Source of the DNA: Deltaproteobacteria bacterium
GTDB lineage: Bacteria; Myxococcota_A; Polyangia; JAAYKL01
Assembly (NCBI GenBank): GCA_030621515.1
Contig: JAUXHN010000003.1
Span: 1 to 57,255 of the forward strand
Direction of reading: 5' to 3'
Length of the DNA: 57,255 nt
Shown piece by piece: positions 45,245-53,219 of this stretch. Each line of letters begins with the position of its first letter. Position 1 is the stretch's first letter. The position numbers and the translations under genes are program-made. The notes below the pieces were generated by a model. It was not told the DNA's origin, made no database searches, and saw only the letters and a list, made by a program, of their open reading frames with translations.

Positions 45245-46039
45245 ATGGGGACAATGGCTCCGATACGAATCCTGACTGCGCTGGCTGACCTGTTGTGGGT
45301 TCCTCGCTGCTCGGCCTGCGACAACTTTGTTGCGGCGGCTGGCGGTGATTCCATTTCAGCAGCTTTCTGCCCCGTCTGCGCCGAATCGCTGGTCCCCGCC
45401 TGCTCGCCGCGCTGTCCGATCTGCGGGCTGACCTTCGACGGAACCGGCAAGGATCACGTCTGCGGACATTGCCTGGCCGACAGACCCGCGTTTTCGAGCT
45501 CCCATGCGCCTTTCCTGTACGGCGGGGCGGTCAAGCAAGCCATTCTTCGATTCAAATACCGGCCGGCGCCCTGGCTCAGTACGCAGCTGGGAAGACTGCT
45601 CTTTTGCCGGGATGGGAGTGAAGGCGGCCTCCATCAACTTCCCCTTCCCCTCGCAGGGGAAGGCCGGGATGGGGTTCTTGCAACCCCGGATGTGGTGATG
45701 CCTGTTCCCAGCCACCCCTCCCGGCTTCGACAGCGGGGATTCAATCAGTCCGCCCTGCTTGCCCGGTACGCCGCTGCGGTTTACCGTGTGCCTCTGGACA
45801 CCAACACGCTGCGAAGAACACGTGAGACCATGCCGCAAGCGGGTTTGAATCGGGCGCAACGCCTCAAGCACCTTCGAGACGCCTTTACGGCCTGCTCAAC
45901 CCCGCGCCTGGCAGACGCAAGAGTGCTTCTCGTCGATGACGTGGTTACCACCACCGCCACCGTACGAGCCGCCGCACAGGCTCTTGTCGAGGCGGGCGCC
46001 TGCAGGGTGGATGTGCTTTCCCTGGCGAGGGCGCCCTGA
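45245..46039 (+). CDS. comF: ComF-family protein carrying an inserted palindromic repeat
   Basis: 264 residues from ATG 45245; ATG 45254 or a TTG at 45185 are possible. N-terminal zinc-binding part with Cys pairs: CSAC, CPVC, CPIC and CGHC. The rest is a phosphoribosyltransferase-like domain with FKYRPAPWLSTQLG, VMPVPSHPSRLRQRGFNQS, and VLLVDDVVTTTATVRAA as the PRPP loop. ComF proteins support natural transformation or an unknown PRPP chemistry. Between the Cys-rich part and the VMPVP strand, bases 45620-45676 code LHQLPLPLAGEGRDGV-type sequence, which is a copy of the dispersed 57-nt repeat, read in frame without a stop. Confidence 0.85.
   Translation: MGTMAPIRILTALADLLWVPRCSACDNFVAAAGGDSISAAFCPVCAESLVPACSPRCPICGLTFDGTGKDHVCGHCLADRPAFSSSHAPFLYGGAVKQAILRFKYRPAPWLSTQLGRLLFCRDGSEGGLHQLPLPLAGEGRDGVLATPDVVMPVPSHPSRLRQRGFNQSALLARYAAAVYRVPLDTNTLRRTRETMPQAGLNRAQRLKHLRDAFTACSTPRLADARVLLVDDVVTTTATVRAAAQALVEAGACRVDVLSLARAP
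45620..45676 (+). repeat. Dispersed palindromic repeat, copy 2, inside comF
   Basis: 57 nt, identical to copy 1 at 53 positions, with the same CTTCCCC TCGCA GGGGAAG hairpin and gccgggatggggtt tail. Its length is a multiple of three, so comF stays open. Another tail fragment, gaccgggatggggtt, follows the comF stop at about 46049-46063. Confidence 0.85.
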
Positions 46040-46098
46040 GTGAAAGCGACCGGGATGGGGTTGCCCTCACAATATCGTTCGAGCTAAAAGAACGCATC

Positions 46099-46572
46099 AT
46101 GGGTATGGAACGAAGCGGCGAAAAGATAGTCTGTCGCAACCGCAGGGCCAGGCGCGACTACAACATCGAGGACACCTTCGAGGCCGGTCTCGTCCTTGTT
46201 GGAACCGAGGTGAAGTCCCTGCGCCAGGGCAAGGCCGATCTCACGGACTCTTACGTCACGTACCGGCTAGGAGAACTCTTTCTCGTGGGCACACATATCA
46301 CGTCATACGAAAACGCGACCCACTTCAACCACGAGCCCAAAAGAGAGCGAAAGCTCCTGATGCAAAAACGAATCATCGAGAAACTCGGGGTTCGAATAAA
46401 AGAACGCGGATACACGCTGGTTCCGCTGGAGATCTACTTCAAGAACGGCTGGGCCAAGGTGCTCGTAGGACTGGCCAGGGGAAAGAAGCAATACGATCAC
46501 CGAGCCCAGATTCGCAAGAAGGACGAGCGCAGGGAGATGCGCGAAGCCGCATTGGATAAGAGGAGTCGATGA
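46099..46572 (+). CDS. smpB: SsrA-binding protein SmpB
   Basis: 157 residues, typical length. Conserved parts: NRRARRDYNIEDTFEAGLVLVGTEVKSLRQGKADLTDSY, HFNHEPKRERKLLM, and GYTLVPLEIYFKNGWAKV, plus a basic C-terminal tail (KKDERREMREA). With tmRNA it rescues stalled ribosomes. The ATGA at 46569-46572 joins it to the next small gene. The tmRNA gene itself is not in this window. Confidence 0.95.
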   Translation: MGMERSGEKIVCRNRRARRDYNIEDTFEAGLVLVGTEVKSLRQGKADLTDSYVTYRLGELFLVGTHITSYENATHFNHEPKRERKLLMQKRIIEKLGVRIKERGYTLVPLEIYFKNGWAKVLVGLARGKKQYDHRAQIRKKDERREMREAALDKRSR

Positions 46573-46832
46573 GTGGCAACATCACAGAGCGCCATCTCGA
46601 AACAACGATGCTCATCGATTACTACGATGGCATGGCCGTGCTCTCCTGCCCGGCAGGTTTACCTCCGGGCTCTCGGGTGCGATTCGGGTTTCCCGATGGT
46701 AACGCTGGCGATCGGACGTTCCACGGCAAGATCGTCAAGCTGAAGCGTCTTAGCGACGGCGCCTTCGCCGTATCTGTAAGGCTGCACAACCTGGACAGGA
46801 TCCACCGAGAAATCCTCGAAAAGCTAGTCTGA
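46569..46832 (+). CDS. Small PilZ-like or unknown protein coupled to smpB
   Basis: 87 residues, starting in the ATGA overlap with smpB. The sequence has a short beta-barrel pattern (MAVLSCPAGLPPGSRVRFGF, FHGKIVKLKRLSDGAFAVSVRLHNL) reminiscent of PilZ domains, but the RxxxR motif is lacking, so c-di-GMP binding is not expected. No signal peptide. Function unknown. Its 3' end overlaps the convergent Thr-Asp lipoprotein gene by 9 nt. Confidence 0.55.
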   Translation: MSGNITERHLETTMLIDYYDGMAVLSCPAGLPPGSRVRFGFPDGNAGDRTFHGKIVKLKRLSDGAFAVSVRLHNLDRIHREILEKLV

Positions 46833-47396
46833 GATCAACTGCGCCCAGGAAAAGCCGTTGCAACCTCCCGAAATATCACCGTGGTCCGCCGAGGTATTGG
46901 CGGCGGCCGTGGATTCGTCTGCGGCCGCGTATTCTACCTGACAGTAATACAGGCTCACCCCGCCGTCCGCCTGGCTGTCATGGGCCCAGTCGTACCGGGA
47001 CCACAGGTCCGGGTAGTAGCTGTCCACGCTGTCGTTCTGGGCCGTCAGGTACCCGGCTGTGTTGTCGTACGCCTCGATGTGGCACTTGCTGGTCGTGGGC
47101 CCCGCGTCGCCGTACGGCGGGAAAACCGTCGTCCAGCTGGCGGCGGTGATCTCGTGGACGGCGCCCCAACTCTCCGTATAGCTCCCAATGATTGCCAGGG
47201 CTCCGGCATCGGCATCCGTGTCGGTGTCGGTGTCCGTGTCCGTATCCGTGTCGGTATCCGTGTCCGTATCCGTGTCGGTGTCCGTGTCCGTTGCCCCACC
47301 GTCGATCCCGGCGTCCGTGTCGTCATCGTCCGAGCACCCGCACGGCAGCACGAGAGCCCCAATGATGACCAGCATCCCAATAATTGATTTTCCCAT
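46824..47396 (-). CDS. Thr-Asp-linker lipoprotein downstream of a cobalamin riboswitch
   Basis: 190 residues from ATG 47396 (AAGAGGT upstream). Signal peptide with a lipobox region ALVLPCGC, acidic stretch, then 13 Thr-Asp units. The mature domain (about 115 residues) starts at LAIIGSYTESWGAVHEIT and has WTTVF, TSKCHIEAYDNTAGYLTAQNDS, LWSRYDWAHDS, YYCQVEYAAA and GGCNGFSW; it is aromatic-rich with three cysteines. I cannot name the family. The only regulatory element upstream is a cobalamin riboswitch whose 3' end lies 154 nt before the start codon. This suggests a B12-related surface role, perhaps binding or capture of cobalamin; it is an inference from context. Confidence 0.8.
   Translation of the reverse strand: MGKSIIGMLVIIGALVLPCGCSDDDDTDAGIDGGATDTDTDTDTDTDTDTDTDTDTDTDTDADAGALAIIGSYTESWGAVHEITAASWTTVFPPYGDAGPTTSKCHIEAYDNTAGYLTAQNDSVDSYYPDLWSRYDWAHDSQADGGVSLYYCQVEYAAADESTAAANTSADHGDISGGCNGFSWAQLISD
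47216..47291 (-). repeat. Hexanucleotide tract coding (Thr-Asp)13
   Basis: About 12-13 hexamers of gtgtcc, gtatcc, gtgtcg and similar on the + strand, with silent variation only, between the lipid anchor and the mature domain. Confidence 0.85.
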
Positions 47397-47550
47397 GGTG
47401 TTTACCTCTTGGCTCCCCTTGAATAAGCCCTCGCCCCGACCCGGGCGACGAGCAATTCTCCCCTCGTCCGAGAGGCAAGCTTCGAACACGCTTCGAATAG
47501 ACCGCGTGTCAGGGAACCGTGAAGTCTTACACCCCGTAGACTGGAGGTGC

Positions 47551-47714
47551 CGCTGGACAGGTCTCCTGGCTCCCGGATCAACCTACTTGCGGCGCCTTCC
47601 CGGATCTTTTGATCTAGTGGCAGTGCCGCGTTCGTCCCCGGATACAGTGGCGGGGGCCGCGCCGGTTTCCAACCGGCTTCCCAGAGCGAAAGCATTTCGC
47701 CCTTGTCCATGCAG
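47551..47714 (-). promoter_or_regulatory. Cobalamin (B12) riboswitch
   Basis: Read on the minus strand, it runs from about 47714 to 47551. All conserved parts are there in order: GGGAAGCCGGT, CCGGCGCGGCCCCCGCCACTGTA, CCACT, GGGAAGGCGCCGC, and GAGCCAGGAGACCTG. P1 is formed by GGACA near 47708-47704 and TGTCC near 47559-47555. The 419-nt gap 47397-47815 contains only this element and its 154-nt leader, with a CTCGTCGCCC/GGGGCGAG hairpin near 47433-47455 as possible expression platform. The first gene downstream is the Thr-Asp lipoprotein at 47396. Confidence 0.95.
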
Positions 47715-47815
47715 CGAAAAAAATGAAAAAGAACGTTGGAATTACTTACCACCAAGAAGAATGTGTTCGCAACGATAATTGACCTGTCCGCACACAGAGT
47801 TCTAGAATCCAGACC

Positions 47816-48049
47816 GTGGACAATGCGCAAGAAAAAATCAAGGCCGCGAAGCGTCACTACGAAAAGGGTGATTTCAAGTCCGCTCGCGCGAATGCAAAGC
47901 AATTGATCAACGATGACACTCTGACCGAAGAGGCGAAGCGAGAAGCGCGGAGGATCCTCAAGGCTACGGGTATCGATCCGATCTCCACCGGGGTCTTTCT
48001 CATCACGTTCTGCCTGCTTGCATACCTCATCATCAAGTACATCTTTTGA
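47816..48049 (+). CDS. Small C-terminal-anchored protein
   Basis: 77 residues from GTG 47816. The first ~55 residues are charged helical, TPR-like (KAAKRHYEKGDFKSARANAKQLINDD), and the last ~20 form one transmembrane helix (GVFLITFCLLAYLIIKYIF). It overlaps the DinG-type gene by 4 nt, so they are coupled. A tail-anchored inner-membrane protein with unknown role. Confidence 0.6.
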   Translation: MDNAQEKIKAAKRHYEKGDFKSARANAKQLINDDTLTEEAKREARRILKATGIDPISTGVFLITFCLLAYLIIKYIF

Positions 48050-49989
48050 CCGACGTGACGGACATCTTCGGGCCGTCCGGGCCCATCTCCAGGAAACTGT
48101 CGAAGTTCGAACGCCGCGATTCGCAGATCGAGATGGCAGCGGCAGTCGAAAAAACAGTGATGGGAGACGGGGTGCTCCTCGCCGAAGCCGGCACCGGTAC
48201 GGGAAAGACACTTGCATACCTGGTTCCGGCGATCCTCTCTTCGAAACGCGTTGTGATCTCCACCGGTACCCGGAACCTGCAGGAACAGATTTTTTTCAAG
48301 GATCTGGCCTTTCTCGAGGAGGCGCTTAAGGTTTCCGCACAGGCAACCTATTTGAAGGGTCAGGAAAACTACCTTTGTGTTCGAAGGTTCCAGAACTTCC
48401 TTCGTTCACCTCGTGTCCTGGCTCATGATTCCCATGAGGTGAGCCGGCTCGAACAATGGTCTCGCACAACCCCGACCGGCGACCGCATGGAGGTCGAGGG
48501 GCTCAGTGACGACTCACCTCTCTGGCGAGAAGTGTGCTCTACCCGCGAGACGAGGATCGGCCAGAAGTGTCCTTTCCACTCTGATTGTCACCTGACAAGG
48601 GCGAGAGATACGGCAAGGCGTGCGCGTATCATCGTCGTCAACCATCACCTCTATTTTGCGGATCTAGCCACCCGGCTCCAGGGCGGCTCCGTTCTGCCCG
48701 AACACGATGCGGTGATCTTCGATGAGGCCCATTTGATCGAGGATATCGCCACCGAGTTCTTCAGCATCAGGATATCATCCGGTCGGGTTGACCGCCTGAT
48801 GACCGAAACGATGAACTCGGTGAAAAGCGCACGAATCAATGAGGATCCCAATGAGACGAGACGCCCCAATCTCGTGAAATACGCGCGCGCCGAAACTTCC
48901 GCTATGTTCACGGCGTTCAGAGACGAACAACAGGGGCGACATCACCTTGCAATACGCGAGATCCCGGCCGAGGTCATTCAGATCTACCACAAGCTCGATT
49001 CGGCCCTGGAAGCGGTGGAGATGTCTCTTCACTCGCTGAAAGGCCGTGATCAGGCTGTCGATCACTGCGCCCTTCGAATCACCGGGGTTCGTCGAGATCT
49101 AGCGGATGTCATCGAGGGGGACTCGCGGAGTTACGTTCACTGGATGGAAACGCGACAGCGTTCCGTGGTGCTCGGAGCTTCCCCCATCGATATTTCCGAC
49201 TTCTTTCGGCGTGGCGTGCTCTTTTCCATCCCTTCCGTCGTGCTGACCAGCGCGACGCTTTCTACCGGCGGGAACTTCGAGTTCTTGCGCTCCAGATTGG
49301 GAATCGATTTCGATGCGGACGAGCTGTCCCTCGCAGCGCCATTCGACTATGAAAAACAAGTCATGCTCTACGTTCCGTCCGAGTTTCCTGATCCGCGAGA
49401 TCCCGACTTCGCGTCTCACGTGTCGAACGAGGTAACACGTCTGGTAGCAATAACCGGTGGCGGAGCGCTGTTGCTGTGCACATCCGTCAAGAACATGCGC
49501 GCCATCCACGCAAATCTCATCGGCAGGGTGCCCGGACCGCTCCTCATTCAGGGGGACGCGCCCAAGTCGGTTCTCATGTCCCGATTCGTGCAGGAGAGAT
49601 CCTCGGTACTCGTCGCCACAACGAGCTTCTGGCAGGGGGTGGACCTTCCAGGAGATGCGCTACGGCTCGTCATCATAGATAAGCTCCCATTCGCATCACC
49701 TGGCGATCCGGTGGTTGCCGCCCGTATCGACCGCCTGAAGGAAGACGGCAAAACTCCCTTCACCGATTATCAGGTTCCGCAAGCTGCGCTGGCCTTGAAA
49801 CAGGGGTTCGGACGGCTCATAAGGACCAGGGATGATCACGGGGTGGTCGCGATAATGGATCAACGACTCTACACCATGGGTTATGGAACAACCCTCCTTG
49901 CGTCACTTCCCGACTGCCACCGCGCCTATCTGATAGATGATGTCGAGAAGTGGTGGGCCGGCCAGGAAAGCCCAATCATCGCTCGTTGA
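48046..49989 (+). CDS. DinG/XPD-like ATP-dependent DNA helicase with Fe-S cysteines
   Basis: 647 residues; start at TTG 48046 (GTG 48055 is an alternative). Walker A EAGTGTGKT, the motif Ia STGTRNLQEQ, Fe-S-type cysteines (YLC near residue 107, then CS, CPFHSDC), FDEAH box, SATLS, and later motifs TTSFWQGVDLPGD and QGFGRLIRTRDD. This is superfamily 2 helicase of the DinG/XPD/YoaA class, which unwinds 5'-to-3' at forks, R-loops and damage. It is complete. The 3' end overlaps the convergent hydrolase gene by 14 nt. Confidence 0.93.
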   Translation: MTDVTDIFGPSGPISRKLSKFERRDSQIEMAAAVEKTVMGDGVLLAEAGTGTGKTLAYLVPAILSSKRVVISTGTRNLQEQIFFKDLAFLEEALKVSAQATYLKGQENYLCVRRFQNFLRSPRVLAHDSHEVSRLEQWSRTTPTGDRMEVEGLSDDSPLWREVCSTRETRIGQKCPFHSDCHLTRARDTARRARIIVVNHHLYFADLATRLQGGSVLPEHDAVIFDEAHLIEDIATEFFSIRISSGRVDRLMTETMNSVKSARINEDPNETRRPNLVKYARAETSAMFTAFRDEQQGRHHLAIREIPAEVIQIYHKLDSALEAVEMSLHSLKGRDQAVDHCALRITGVRRDLADVIEGDSRSYVHWMETRQRSVVLGASPIDISDFFRRGVLFSIPSVVLTSATLSTGGNFEFLRSRLGIDFDADELSLAAPFDYEKQVMLYVPSEFPDPRDPDFASHVSNEVTRLVAITGGGALLLCTSVKNMRAIHANLIGRVPGPLLIQGDAPKSVLMSRFVQERSSVLVATTSFWQGVDLPGDALRLVIIDKLPFASPGDPVVAARIDRLKEDGKTPFTDYQVPQAALALKQGFGRLIRTRDDHGVVAIMDQRLYTMGYGTTLLASLPDCHRAYLIDDVEKWWAGQESPIIAR

Positions 49990-50851
49990 GAAAGCGCCTG
50001 ACCCGTAGGATGACAAGATCCGGCTGTTCGATGGGAAGGGAGTGGGTCCCTCCCGGTACCATCATCAGTTGTGCCCCCGGTATGGCCGAGGCCATCAGGC
50101 TGGATCGCCTCGAGGGTGTAAAACTGTCCTCTTCACCTGCTATGACCAGCGTGGGAACGTCCACGTCCGAAAGATAGGGGGTCGCGTCGTGGTGTCCTGC
50201 CCCTTCCAGGATGTGCAGCCCGATCCTGATATCTACCCTGTTCATTCTGGCAACATACTCGGCCAGATCCGGCGCCCGGATGAGGCGATTGTTGACCTCG
50301 TGGGATCGCAGAGTTGTTCGCAGTATCCAGTCTGATGGAAGCGAGCGCCACGCTCTGGAAGCCAGATTCGGAAGAAACCGGGTGATCACGTCGAAAAGTG
50401 GCACCAGATACCCGAGAATTGCACTTTCGTGGAAGCTCTCGATTATTCGACCCGGAGAGCCGCACAGGAGCACAAGGCCGGAAATCGATTCCCTGTGCCT
50501 GTGCCACAGCTCCAGAGCGACCTGAACACCCAGGCTGTGTCCCACAACGGTGACGCCTTTGACCCCGGCGTGATCGATTACGATAGCGGCGTCGTCCGCG
50601 AGCCTTTCAATAGACAGATCGGCCCAGTACGATGGATCCTGGGACGATCCGTGGCCCGGGTAGTTCCAGTGCAGGCAATCGTGATCGGTTTGAAGGGCGG
50701 GGATCAGGTATTTCCAAACATGGCCTTCGCAAAGCAACCCGTCACAGAACAGCAGTGGCGCCCCGGTCCCACCACGCTCGTAGAAGATCCTGGTTCCGTC
50801 CATACCGCGAACCGATCTCTCCTGCAACGACTGGTATTTGAACCCCTGCAA
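49976..50851 (-). CDS. Alpha/beta hydrolase
   Basis: 291 residues from TTG 50851; ATG 50803 would drop 16 residues and is also possible. Alpha/beta hydrolase fold: oxyanion region LLFCDGLLCEG, NYPGHGSS, nucleophile elbow GHSLG (Ser near 106), acid in GEEDSFTP, and His in GGTHSLP. The family covers esterases, thioesterases and C-C hydrolases; the substrate cannot be set. It follows the ribbon-helix-helix gene by 13 nt. Confidence 0.88.
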   Translation of the reverse strand: MQGFKYQSLQERSVRGMDGTRIFYERGGTGAPLLFCDGLLCEGHVWKYLIPALQTDHDCLHWNYPGHGSSQDPSYWADLSIERLADDAAIVIDHAGVKGVTVVGHSLGVQVALELWHRHRESISGLVLLCGSPGRIIESFHESAILGYLVPLFDVITRFLPNLASRAWRSLPSDWILRTTLRSHEVNNRLIRAPDLAEYVARMNRVDIRIGLHILEGAGHHDATPYLSDVDVPTLVIAGEEDSFTPSRRSSLMASAIPGAQLMMVPGGTHSLPIEQPDLVILRVRRFLNER

Positions 50852-50864
50852 GGTTCTTCGAACG

Positions 50865-51056
50865 TCAGGGCTTTGAGTCTATTTCATCCGGTTCGTTGAC
50901 GGACGGGTACTTCATGATGTCCTTTCGGGCGATTTTCCACGCCTTTTGCACGATCCAGGACAGGGAACGATCCTGACGATTTGCCTCAGCGGTTATCTCA
51001 TTGAGCATTTCCTCGGGGAAATACAGGCTTTGCTTTCGCTTGTCGCTCTTTGACAT
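50865..51056 (-). CDS. Small ribbon-helix-helix protein (TIGR04563-like)
   Basis: 63 residues, ribosome-binding site AAGGGAG. MSKSDKRKQSLYFPEEM begins with the RHH beta strand, then two helices (LNEITAEANRQDRSL, SWIVQKAWKIARKDIM). This matches a small CopG-like family abundant in myxobacterial genomes. It likely forms a dimer that binds DNA. It has no toxin partner; the next gene is a hydrolase. Confidence 0.75.
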   Translation of the reverse strand: MSKSDKRKQSLYFPEEMLNEITAEANRQDRSLSWIVQKAWKIARKDIMKYPSVNEPDEIDSKP

Positions 51057-51162
51057 CTGAGAACTCCCTTCATGATGGGATGAATTGTACTACTTTACCC
51101 TACAATGGATACTGTATGCTACACTATCCGCAACGTCAACACATACCCATGAAATTACCTGC

Positions 51163-51810
51163 TCAGAAGACCCGTTCGGGGACAAAGAGGATGTCACCTG
51201 GACGAAGAATGAAGTTGGACGCCTTTCCCTGTCCGATGGCCTCCACCGGCACCGTGAACTGCTTCTCTTCGCCGTTCACGATCCTGGTGACGGTGGTATC
51301 GTTGGCACGGGCCATTGACGTGAACCCGCCCGACAGGGAGATAGCCTCCACCACGCTCATACCTTCCTGGTACGGGAAGGTGCCGGGCTTTTTGACTTGC
51401 CCGAAGATCGACACTTTCTTGCTGTTGTACTCCTTGACCAGAACCGACACGTGAGGCTTTTTGAGAAAGTTTCCTTCGATGAGCAACTGCTCCAGAAGCT
51501 TCGTCACCTCGGTGGGGGTCAATCTGCCTACTACAACGGTTCCCAGGAGCGGATACTCGATGGTGCCGTCGGAAGCCACCTTGAATGTGTCGGTCAACTC
51601 CTTCTCGTCGTAAACACGGATATCGAACACGTCGCCCGGTCCGAGGGTGGTGTCCATGGAATCGCCGCTGTCAATGGGTTTGGGTGTAACGGGCTGCGTG
51701 GAGCCGCAAGCCGCCGCGAGGATCCCGGCGATGACGATGGCTATTGCAACAAGTCCAAAATTTGTCGGGAGGTAAATTGCGGGAAGATCCGAGGCCGTGC
51801 CGTTGACCAT
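51163..51810 (-). CDS. Short OPX polysaccharide-export lipoprotein
   Basis: 215 residues. A signal segment ends at the lipobox ILAAAC. The Poly_export domain has TTLGPGDVFDIRVYDEKELT and IEYPLLGTVVVGRLTPTEV; a SLBB-type region follows (VSIFGQVKKPGTFPYQEGMSVVEAISLSGGF) and ends at LRPGDILFVPERVF. No C-terminal amphipathic helix for a membrane barrel is present, as in the short OPX class. The ATG follows the TAG of the barrel gene without a gap (51811/51810), so the pair is coupled. Together they likely form the outer-membrane exit of a surface polysaccharide. Confidence 0.88.
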   Translation of the reverse strand: MVNGTASDLPAIYLPTNFGLVAIAIVIAGILAAACGSTQPVTPKPIDSGDSMDTTLGPGDVFDIRVYDEKELTDTFKVASDGTIEYPLLGTVVVGRLTPTEVTKLLEQLLIEGNFLKKPHVSVLVKEYNSKKVSIFGQVKKPGTFPYQEGMSVVEAISLSGGFTSMARANDTTVTRIVNGEEKQFTVPVEAIGQGKASNFILRPGDILFVPERVF

Positions 51811-53142
51811 CTAGTAGTGCGCCCGGACGCCACCGAACACCTCGAACTTGTTGAATCCGGCGTTGTAGGTAGTGGTCGTTCCCGATGCATCATCCATAAC
51901 GTCGTACTCGAATTCGGTGATGTCAGCCAGATAACTGCCGGATGCGTGCAGGGACAGCCAATCGTTGATGCGGAACTCCAGAAGGAGCGACGCGCTCGCC
52001 CAGACGTCGGCTCTCTCGTAATTAGCAGGAGTAACGGTGATCCCCGGGTGGAAGGGTCCGGAGTTCGTGGCGTAGTCACGATAGAACACCTCGCCCTTTA
52101 AAGTGGCGAGGAAGACGCCGCCGAACATGTGCTCGTACGATAGATATCCACCGTTCTTGACGAAATAATTGGCGTACATGGAGTCCACGAAATCTCTTTG
52201 TCCGCCGAGCCTGATGTTGGAAAAAGGAGTGATAAAGAACGCCAACTCCGCCTGGGCGAGGACGCTGTCGAAGTTGGGCCCGGCAGAGTAGAAGCTTGCT
52301 CCGTATCCAGCCAGCAGGAGCAGGGCGAAACGATAGGTGATAAGCCCCTGGATTCCAAAAAGACTTCTGATGGGCAATGAGTTGTTGTTGATCGTGGCGC
52401 TGCCGTAATAGACCGTCGGCGTGAAATTGAACCTGGAAACCAGAGCGGTCTTGGGGAACACCTTCCACGAGGTGTGGAAACGCACATCATGGGTGTGCTT
52501 GTCGTTCTGATTTCCCATGCTCGGGTCTTCCCAGATGACGAAGTTGAGGCGGTAACCGGTCTCAAAGGTCAGGGTGCCCCCGCCGGGCCTCACGCGAAAG
52601 CCGATACCCGGTCTGATGTCGTGTCGGTTGTTGGCATCGTACGCTGTTTCATAAGGTGTGAGTGTCCTCATGTAAGCCGCGTCGAGAATCAGGCCGAAGT
52701 TGCCTTCGGGAAACAGCTCGAATTTGAGGTTGGTGGCCACGCCGAAAGCGTTCTTACCGTTAACCTGATCGACGTTGGAATTATCACTCAGAGCGAAATG
52801 ATGGTCGTATGAGCTGGCCACACCGAGCCGGAACCTTATTTTCGGCGGGGTCGCATCGAGAACCCCGTCGTCCTGCACGCGCCGCTTGCCGTCTCTGGTG
52901 GCCAGATCGACATACGGAGTGATCCTCAACCGCACGGCGGGATCTTTGTCCCCGGCCTCGTAGAAAGTGTTTGTATCGTAGCCGGCCTCAGCGCCGAGGC
53001 CCAGGTGCAGGACCAGAGAATCACTAACCTTGATGCCGGCGCCCTCCTTGTCCTCGCGATCCTCAAGCCATATCTGTGCATCGGCCGCAACACAGGCGAC
53101 AAAAATGACAAGCGCGATCAAGCCGGCATAGAAACTACGCAT
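51811..53142 (-). CDS. Outer-membrane beta-barrel, probable polysaccharide porin partner
   Basis: 443 residues. Signal peptide MRSFYAGLIALVIFVACVAADA. The mature protein is almost all amphipathic strands, such as HLGLGAEAGYDTNTFYEAG, IRFRLGVASSYDHHFALSD, TGYRLNFVIWED, and GIQGLITYRFALLLLAGYGASFY, ending in EVFGGVRAHY with a C-terminal aromatic. About 18 strands can be drawn by eye, but the count is uncertain. Such barrels pair with short OPX proteins that lack their own membrane barrel; the abutting OPX gene supports this role. Confidence 0.8.
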   Translation of the reverse strand: MRSFYAGLIALVIFVACVAADAQIWLEDREDKEGAGIKVSDSLVLHLGLGAEAGYDTNTFYEAGDKDPAVRLRITPYVDLATRDGKRRVQDDGVLDATPPKIRFRLGVASSYDHHFALSDNSNVDQVNGKNAFGVATNLKFELFPEGNFGLILDAAYMRTLTPYETAYDANNRHDIRPGIGFRVRPGGGTLTFETGYRLNFVIWEDPSMGNQNDKHTHDVRFHTSWKVFPKTALVSRFNFTPTVYYGSATINNNSLPIRSLFGIQGLITYRFALLLLAGYGASFYSAGPNFDSVLAQAELAFFITPFSNIRLGGQRDFVDSMYANYFVKNGGYLSYEHMFGGVFLATLKGEVFYRDYATNSGPFHPGITVTPANYERADVWASASLLLEFRINDWLSLHASGSYLADITEFEYDVMDDASGTTTTYNAGFNKFEVFGGVRAHY

Positions 53143-53219
53143 TACATTCTTGAGTTATAATTTTCTGACAATGGTGTGTGCCGACCCGTTAGCCGACACC
53201 ACAGCGCCCACATCCTATT

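Noticed and set aside
46040-47400. tmRNA (ssrA) next to smpB
   Set aside because: No tRNA-like ends, tag-peptide frame or other tmRNA signature is seen here; ssrA must be elsewhere.
47402-48217. 271-codon open frame on the minus strand through the riboswitch
   Set aside because: It covers the riboswitch and the antisense of the next gene; it has no signal, motif or start site and is not expected to be coding.
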